64,000 nucleotides of DNA, from the NCBI GenBank assembly GCA_016859345.1, contig CM029111.1, forward strand, positions 17,423,214 to 17,487,213, read 5' to 3'. Under the pieces are notes generated by a model. It saw nothing but the letters and a program-made list of their open reading frames with translations. It was not told the origin of the DNA and did no database searches. The position numbers and the translations under genes were made by a program. This document shows positions 34,584 through 44,200 of this stretch, piece after piece (within the stretch, counting starts at the first letter, position 1; every line of letters begins with the position of its first letter). The stretch comes from Istiophorus platypterus. Lineage: Eukaryota > Chordata > Actinopteri > Istiophoriformes > Istiophoridae.

Positions 34584-37500
34584 AAAGTCTGCCAGGGCAA
34601 TACCGTGTTTTTACCAAAACAAAGACAGAAGACAAAGGCTTCTTGAGCCCGAGTTAAGAGCCTCAAACACATTAACACACCCGGCGCTGGGCAGCACAAC
34701 AGTCTGGTTTAAAGCAAGCTGATTGTGACTGAAAGGAGCCACTGATAAAAAAAAATTTTAAAAAATACAAAGTTGGACCATGAAGTGGACTGAGACACTG
34801 TTTTCATTAGAGACTCTGCAGCTATGGAGTCTAACAAGACGTCTTTCAGCCGCCAGTGAAGAAAACAAAACCAAAAACAAAAACATTCTAATCCAACAGA
34901 GAAGTCAACAAAAAAAAGACAGACGAGAAAAAAAAGTCAAAGCAGACAGTGTCTCAGGGTAATGAAGCCGGGAGCCCGTTAGAGGCCAGACAAAGAAAGC
35001 AGGAAACACCATAGCTACCTCTGGTGATGGTGGATGGAGAGAGGAGGAGGAGGAGAAAAAAGAAGCCACAAGGGATGAAGAGTCAGTGGCGAAGCCAGAT
35101 GCAAGGAAGGTCGGCCGTCCGACTGAGTCCAGGACTCCTAAAGACCGGCAGGAGCAGGACCGAGCTCCAGAGCAGAGAGGCACAGACTGAGCAGGAGCAG
35201 CCTGGTCTGGCTCATGGCAGGGGGGGGTGGGTGTGGGGAAGGGTCTCTGGAGGAGGTTTTAGGGGGGAGGGGAGGAGGAGGAGGAGGATGGACTGGGTGG
35301 GAATAGGAAAAAGGCGACAGGGAGCAGGTGTTCCTGTAGTTGGGGGGGGGGGGGCATGTGGGTGGATGGAGGTGGGGAAGATGACAGCAGGGGAGGCAAA
35401 GTGTGTCGCGGTGTTACAGATGGGTAAAAGGGGGGGGGGGGTTAAAGGCTTTTTCTTTTTTTTGTCGCGATGCCCCAACTTCAGAATAAAGCAGCAGGCG
35501 TACGGGGTGGAATCATTTGGGACATGAGGGTGGTGGAGGAGCAGCTGGTGCTGGGGGGGGGGGGGGCAGTGGGAGTAAAGGAGGGAGGATAGGTGGGGCT
35601 GAGCCATGAGAGACAGTCGGCGATGGGGTGGGAGGGGCTTCCTAAGGGCTGAGGGTCAATTAATTTCAGGGAGCCTCATGACTGCATGCCTCCCCCAACC
35701 CGGGGAGGTGGGAGTGGATAGAGAGGGGTGTTCATTAGATAAGAGCTGGGGGGGGGGGGGCAGGGGCTTTTATTAGGCAATGGCAGGAAGTGGGTTTAGA
35801 GCTGAAATTGATGCATTTATTAATAAATGAATTGCTACTTTTTCTTTTTATTCTCCTTTTATTTGTCCTCTCTCACCAGGGCGAAGAAGGGGATGGAACA
35901 AACTTTTCGATGTGGGGGGGTACACAGTATATAATGCAAGTTTTAGTCATAAAAAAAAAAAAAGGATAAGTAAACTTTATAATTGCGCCAAATAAAGTCT
36001 ATGAAGTGAATCTAGTAGATCTTGATTGTGGACACGAGTATGTGTAACAAATATCATGGTAATCGATCCAGAGATATTTCAGTCAAGGCCACAGATGTCG
36101 ATCGCATGATGGTGCGAGGGGAATAGTCAGGGGATCAGCATGGTCATGAGTATCCTTCGCCTTAGATGATTTCACGGTAATGCATCCAACAGTTGTTTGT
36201 TTTCGAGCGAAGCGGCGGACGGACCAACGCTGCGATCCCTGAAGGCTTAAAAAAAAAAGTGGAGGTCTTAGATGAAGTGTGGGCGGAGGAGGAGGCAGAG
36301 CGGAGAGAGAAAACAGGGTGGATGTGGACAGAGGGCTGGGGAGCAGAAAGTGGACAACAGGGATGATTGATTTGGGTTTTTTTTGGGGGGAGGGGTTATG
36401 GCCTCAGGGTGAGACGGTCAGATCAGCTGTGTGCAGTCATGAGCCTTACACCATTACATCATCTGCCCCGCGAAGAGGAGCTCGACAAAAGAGGAGCAGA
36501 GGGACCCGGCTTGGGTTTTTACAGTGGAGGCCATTGTAGGCGTCCCCAGGCTCTGCGTCCAAACTTCTATGGATCTTTGATCAAGCCTTAAGCATTTCCC
36601 CAAACAATTCCTCCCTTTCGTAAGAAAAAAACTATGTAATGGGCAATAAAAAGACTCCGCAGCCCCCCCCCCCCCAAACTCCCCATAGCCCGCTCCTTTT
36701 TAAAAGCCCACACAGGAGGTCAGTGTTGAGTTGCAAGTGCTGGTGGAAAAACAGAGTCTTTGTGAGAACAGCACATTTTAAATATTTTCTGACAACACAG
36801 CATCCCCCCTTCTTTCTCTCCTCTGTTGGTGCCGGTTCTACCGAAATCTCGGCAAAAACTGTCTGAGGTTCAAAGGTCGAGTCTGGCGGTATTCTACGGT
36901 TAGGTACATAAGTATCTGGACAGGAACACAGTCTTAGTTCAGCCTCTTTAAATTGCTGCAGTGGATCTGAAACGAAACCATCAAGATGCAGTTGAAGTGT
37001 AGAATTTCAGCTTTAATTCAATGGGTTTCACATAAATATCCAGTTAACTATTTAGGAATTACAGCTATTTTTATACACCATTCCTCATTTTAAGAGGCTA
37101 AAATGTAATTTGAGAAATAGTGAATAATCCTTATCTCTGCAAAACATCGGGGCATGATTGGGGATTGGTAATGTCAGAGCCTGTTTGTCTGGAGGACTTA
37201 AGAGAAATCATAAGATAAACGTTTACAGTAACATACAAGCAGGAGTTCGAGGAGCAGCCGTCAGCATGGCGGGGGGGGGGGCAGCTCTGGCTCGGAGCTA
37301 CAGGCGTGTAAGCGTAGGTGTTGTCCGCTCTAACGAGGCTGGATCGGGCCCAGAGCTCATAAATTCAGAAGAAACAGATGATGAAACTCAAAGAGTCACA
37401 TTTGTTTCATGTTCACTCCCTTTAGAGGAGAAAAGCTGTGAGACTCTCTGACTTGAACCATTAATTCATATTTTTGTCGTCTTTAGGGCAACAGAAACAA

Positions 37501-38615
37501 GCTGTAAACTACGCTGCCATATTATCAATTTTTAAGATGAGTAATATTTAAATACACCAAAAAAGAATTAGAATATAAATATAGAGTATTAGTAACATGT
37601 TTTTACAGATCTACAGCTTCAGTAGGAGTAAATGAGCCTGAGACCCCAAGGGTGGGGTAAGGAAAGTAGAGAGATACTATAACAGACTTGTTTTTGTCTT
37701 TTCATGGAATGTTCTGGACAATAAAAACGTAGATTATCACCAGACCTATCCTTCAAACCCAAACTCGGCACTCTACTGTTGTATAACTGACATCTGCATC
37801 TACTTTTAAAGCCATGTATTCTTCATTTAAAAAGTCAAAACCTTTGAGGAACTAAATTTAGTTCTCAACCAACTTGGGGGCAGTAGAAATAACTTGTACA
37901 TAAAATCTTGATATATTATTGACTTTTAAGCAGATATGGTGACTGTGTTAGCAAATAGTTGCTTATTTACCAATCTGGAAATGTTAATGGCGACGGCGTT
38001 AGCGAATAGTTGGGGGGGGGGGGCAAAGATATGATTCATCTGGAGTTGTGTTTGTGTCCATCTGATGAATTTCAAGTCTTATATTCACTCTCTTTTACCT
38101 CCGTGTTTGGTCTTCACCAGCTCCTGAGGGACACAACTGGCTCTTTAGCCGCTAAATGCTCCACTATGTTCATTAGATGGCCGCAAATTATGTCTGTCTG
38201 CTGTTTGGTGCCAAGCAGCTATTGGAAAATAGAGTTTTTGGATCTCTTTTGCATGGTGTAACGCAGCTGGTAGAACAGCAATAGATACGTGAAACGTCTG
38301 AAATGAGCTGATAGGGAGGCCACAGTAGCTGAGGTCCGGCTGATTCTGGGTCAGTGTAGCTCAGCGTGCTCCCGTAAGCCTCACAATGGCTTGTAATGTT
38401 CCCTTCCTGTCATAAACGGGTGCTCTGTGTCGGGGAGCGCGTCACAGCTCGAGCATGAGCCCTTTACGTTTCACACGCCCGCGGGAAGTGCATGACTGGA
38501 CGCTCCACGCCGCCGGCTCTTAGGCTCCACAAACAACAATCAGCTGCCCCCCCCCGGGGAGCATGAGGCAGAGCTCCGGTCACTGGTGCTGTCTGAGAGG
38601 ATGTGCGAGTCAGCT

Positions 38616-38680
<65 letters not shown>

Positions 38681-41211
38681 CACGCTCACTTATGTGTGTG
38701 TGAGATGAGAGGAAGGATGGTGAAGTGAAGCTGCACCATGTGACTATGGCATGACAGCACTGGAGGGATCCGAACTCTTTGAGAAACAGGAGGTGGTTTT
38801 TTTTTTTTTGCTTTTACTCAAACTTAAAAGAAAAAAAAAACAAAACAAAAAACGAATAATGACCCTTTTCTGCTGGAGATGGAACTATAGGAGGTTTCAG
38901 ACTCTCCGGACCGTTGAACCACAGCTCATTAACTTCTGACTCCGTATTGTGAAATGTCAGAGCAGTGATGAGCAGCGGAAGTCATGCAGAATTAAAAAAA
39001 CAAAAAGAGCAACGCTTGATGAGTTCCGATGAGAAAAGGACTTGCTCCTGCTAGCACAGGGTTTCAGTGGTGGAAGGACCAGTCATTGTTGCTCAGTTTA
39101 TTAGGAACATTTAGCTAAAACTGATACAATCTAATAGGACAGACAAATATTACAAGGTTCAGTTTTTATTGAAACTGTTTCAGAGAGGTTGCGCTTCAAC
39201 TGTACGGCCATTTTGGAAGATGTAGAGAGCAGTTTCTGTTATTTTGCCCCTACTTTGACTGATAGACCTGGGGTGGACAAAATAATAGAACCCCCTGTAA
39301 TTGTTTTAAGTAAAAATCCTCCCTTCAAGATTTCACTTCAGTAAAAATACAGTGTTATCCTCAGAATATTCAGAAAAAGTATTAAAAGCAAAAGTACTAA
39401 CTGGTCGGATGGTCCTTTAAAGTGTTATAGTAATACATACATAATATTATTCCTGATGCATCAACATTAGAGTTTTTTTTTTAAATTTATTTAAAATCTT
39501 AGTCTGGAAGATAACTACTAACTCCAGTGATCAAATAAAAGTAGTGGAGTAAAAAGAACAGTATTTCCTTCTGTGCTGTAGTGGAGTATAAATAAAAAGT
39601 AACATAAAAATGAAAACAAAAAAAAAAACCCTCAGGTACGAGTACGTCACTGTACTGTACCTTAGCACAGACATGAGTAAATGTACTTGGTTACTTTCCA
39701 CCACTGAAAACCTACATTGGTCCAGTAAAATTTCAGGACAACCCTCGGACCTGCTGGTCGCTGTTACTGATAAGAATGGACGAGAACGGACGAGAACGGA
39801 CAAGAACAGACTTGCCTTTTCAACCAGACTCTCTCCCTTCTCAAACATCATCTTCAGGCTGTTGAGGGGGACGCTCGGCTTCTTGATGTCAGGAACCTCG
39901 TCCGCCGCCGCCACCACCGCCTCCTGCCCCTCTGAACCTCTGCTGGTCTTCGCCTCCATGTCCGCCGGGTCCTCGGGTTGAGCCGACCAGAGCTGGCTGG
40001 AGGGGGTTCCGCGGATCTCAGGTCGAACCTCCGGCTCAGGGTCCCGGTCCTGCTCGGACGCGGCGGTTTTCAGGGTGTCGGGTTTGGTGTCGATCCGCGA
40101 CGTGGGCGTAGGTTTGGGGCCTGCCGATTGACTGGCGAGGGTCTGAGGGTAGAAGGGGCTGCAGGGTGTCGCCTGAGTCTGGGCTCTGTGGTTGGATGGT
40201 GGCGGCTGCTGCTCCCAACGTTTCTTTAAGGCGCTTAGGTTCCCACCACACAGCGTCGAGGGCAGAGGTTCTGCAGCCTGCAGGTAACAATAAGCTCATT
40301 TAGCTGCTATTCACATGAAGAGATGCTCTTTAGTCTGAGACTCTAAATGAATCTTAACCCTGGTTCACAGGCTTGATGTAAAATCTAAGGCTGGATTTAT
40401 TCTAAATGATTTCTTATTGTCGGCAAAACTCAATTGTGTCTCTGAAAACTTTGACTTCCTGTCGCGGCGCAGCTTCAAGCTCAGTTTCCTGCACAAATGT
40501 TCATGTATCAGGACGATTGACAGACTCATCTGTCCACTGAGTAGGTTTCATACATTTAACTGGATATGACTCAAACTAAAGCTGAGACTTGGAAGTTTAA
40601 TACAGTATCCATTGTTTTCTTTAAAATAAAAATTGGCCTAACAACACAAAATGTCCATCTGTCCAAATTCTGTCCAGAGCTGGACTCTGCTCTGACATAG
40701 GACTGTAACTAGAAATTAATCTCTCATCGCTGATTAATCTGCTAAAGATTCTCAAATTTATTCAATCTTTAGTGTCAAACTAGCAAAAAAAATTAGGCAT
40801 TCATAAGCACATCAAAAACAGGATTAATCATAAAACAGAACTGTTTCAGCTCTAAATCATCAGGCTGTAGATTCACACAAATGTGAGCAAAAAAGTAGAC
40901 TAGCTGATAATTAAACCTTTAGAAAATCCCTGATACTCAAGGTGAGGTCTTCAAAGCTTTCATTTTGTCTGAACATCAGGATAAAACCCAAACATTCTCA
41001 GTCAACTATCACATAAGTTCGAGTAAAAGAGTTGACACTTTTAGGGAAGTTGAACAAACAGCTCTGCTCATGCTTCTAAGGTGAAAACCACAGAGTCTCT
41101 GAGCAAAAGTAAGAAAGACACGTATTTAAACAGACAAGGAAGCAGCAGATCACACATCAGCACTATATCAGCTATAATGACTCACGACTCCCCAAGTCTC
41201 TGCTGCGGAAG

Positions 41212-41258
<47 letters not shown>

Positions 41259-44200
41259 TGCCTGCCGCCCTCTGAATCTGTTCTTAGTTTCCTCTGTAAA
41301 TTCCATCAATGTTGGACTCACGCCACCTGATTCTGAATGAAGCTTAAAAAAAAAAAAACAACAAAAAAAACCTAAACTAAATCTAACACCGGCTGCGCAC
41401 AAGTTAAACCAAATGTCAGCATTCGCACGAGCAACGTCACAGCACCTTGAGCCACGCATTAAGAAGAAGTAAGAAAGAAAAGACAGTGAAGAAAGAACAG
41501 GAAAAAAAAGACCAACAATCCCACAATCTGCACAAAAGACAAAGAGCTGGAGGCTGCTCAGCGTGCACGTCTGGAAACCCCTGGAAACCTCTGAGTCAGA
41601 TGGATCCAGAACATAGAGAGAGAGAGAGGGAGAGAAAAAAGAAGAGCTGGAAAAAAAAACTCTTCTTTTTTGTCAAAGTAGGGGAGTTAAAAACCTGAGA
41701 GAGGCGGACGACCCGGCTGTCCAGTTGGCGATGTGTGTGTCTGTCTGTCTGTGTGAGTTTGCGTGTGTGTGGGTGTGTTTGTATCTGTGTGTCGAGTGTG
41801 TCCGCTGGCCGGCTGCAAACGCTACAAGCTGTCCCAGATGTGAGAGCCTTGAGAAGTGATCGGAGCGGCGTGAGGCAACAAGCCCACCCACCCCACCCCA
41901 CCGCCTCTACAACACGGGGGAGGGAAGGAAGGAGGGGAAGGAAATGGAGAGAGGGGGTGTGAAAGGGAGTGAAGGGGGTGAGGGAAGGGAGGGAGAGAAA
42001 ATCAGAAACAGAGACAGTCAGTGAGGGGAAAGAGGGAAAATAAGTCCAGGAAATGAGAAAAAGGTTAAAAAAAAAAAAAAAAGAGAAAACTAAATGGTCA
42101 AAAAAAGAAACTTTCACAAAGAACCACACAGTGACTGGCTGCTTCTACGTTCGCACACCACCTCCACTGTTTCTTACTGAAGAAGGAATCTACAGAACAT
42201 TCGCCCAGAGAACATGAGAGAACACAGAACCCTCATTAAAGAACATTCCTGTTCAGAGAGGCTGCACCGAGGCTCAGAGGTGAATGTAGCACACCGAAAT
42301 GTTAATTAACCAAACGAAACCAAACGGGAAACCAAACTTGGCCCGACGGCGGCCGTCAAATCCGTCCTGAGGGGAACGTGAACAAACGGTGGCGCCGCAG
42401 CAAAAGTTGCCGGAGTCGTTCGGGTTCATCCTACAGGGAACATTCATTTCTGTACTTAAAAGATTGTAGTAATCCATCCAGTTCATTCATCCGGGCCCAA
42501 ACGACTGACCGACACTGGAATCCACAGACATGGGAAAAAGGAAGGAAGATGTGAACTTCCAATGGAAATAAAGGCAGCTCTGAGTTTCAAAACGCACTAA
42601 ATCATATATAAAACCAACAGACTCCAAGGAAAATTACAGTGAATTTAACAAATATTAGATTATTCTTCTCACGTCTAACTGATAGATGAGTCAGGCTAAT
42701 GAAATTTGTGACAATAACCAAGAGGCAGATGAGGATGTGGCTTTTTCTTTTTAGATGAAATGTTCCTTTAGAAGTTGAGCAAACTGCCCTGTTTCTTAAT
42801 CAAAATAAATGATTTCGAAACCGCTTGTATCATTGGAAAAAAAACTTTGTCATCACAGAGGAAGAAAACAAAAGAAAAAACAAACGTTTTCAGCTTCAAC
42901 TATTGAAAAATGGATGCTTGGGGGGAGAAAAAAAGTGCAATGAGCAACATATCTAGGAGAGATTGTAAAGGAGCTTTCTGACCTCTGACCTCGTCACCCA
43001 ACCCCCCCCCCCCCGCAGTACAGAGCCTGCACTGACAAGCCACCCCCCCCCCTGCACAGTTTGGGTGGGGCGGAGGCGTCTTGTTACCACTGTTGCTCCT
43101 ACAGGTGTGTGTGTAGCTGCTGCTCCAGATGTTTCACCTTCAGATTAACGTCTCTACAACAAAGCCTCTCCAGCCTGAAGCTAAACCCACTAAAAAGTAA
43201 CAAAGTAACTAAAGTAACTAAGTACTTTAACCAAGTATAATCTTACTTCACTAATCCAATTTTCTCTACATTTCAGCGGGAAATATTCCACTTTTATTTG
43301 CACAGAATTCATCTGAAAGCTGCTGTTACTAGTTACTTTAATTTTACATACAAAACATTTAAAATCAACTCGAAGAAAAAATACTTTGCAGGTGTTTCCA
43401 GTCATTGTTAAATGACTAGAGACAAACATACACAGGGATTTATGGGAGGTCCATAAACTCCATGTCGCAATAAGACTGATGGAGCAGTAACTGGTGGGGT
43501 GGGGGGGGGTCTTTCCATGGCAACAGTCACGTAGAGAAAAACAGGACAAGAGTTTATTGAACAATTCAAATTAGCTCCAACTCAACCAGTTACATTAAAA
43601 ATATTTTGTACAATTTAATGTATAAATACCACTTAAAAATAAATAAAACCTGTGGAGGTAACATATTTATATGGAGCCCCAGAGGTCACAAAACTTTATT
43701 TTCTTGAGGTTTAAAAAAAACCCGAACAAACAAAAAAACAGTATCTGTCTGAACTTTGTGGGGCTGTGACTGTCAGAGCTCCAACGATTAAAAGGTCAAC
43801 TGAAAATTAACCCGCAACTGTTCTGATAATAATTTCTCACTTCTAATAGTTAAAAAAAATTAATTACATATGTCAAATATATGCCATAAATTTTCAAATA
43901 TGAGGTTCTGGTAAATTTCTTTGTTACAAACAACAGTAAAACTGTGCCCTTGGATTTCAAAACGTTGGACAAACAAATCAAGACATTTTCAGGTTTTTAC
44001 TTCAGTCTTTGGGAAAGTGCGAAGGGCAGTTTTCACTGTTCAAATAGTGATTAATCAATCAACTGCTGATCGCAGCCAGAGGCATTTTAAACCTTTTAAA
44101 ATGAGCAATTCTGCAAGTTCAGTCTTTTTTTTTGCAGGACTTGGTGTAGTTTTTTCATTTATTTGAGTAAAGGATCTGATTGCTTCTTCCAGGATAGACT

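Larger units (their letters stand above)
32094..39815 (-). other. lima1: lima1 intron 3 (GC-AG)
   Basis: 7.7 kb. It holds (GT)n 32282-32328, a CpG-rich block 34015-34215, (CA)n 34516-34581, G-run-rich sequence 35215-35760, a repeat A-like fragment 36040-36190, the 36895-37125 repeat, repeat B copy 3 (38020-38320), (GT)n 38618-38679 and the repeat D element 39065-39706. No additional exon is required by phase. Confidence 0.8.
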
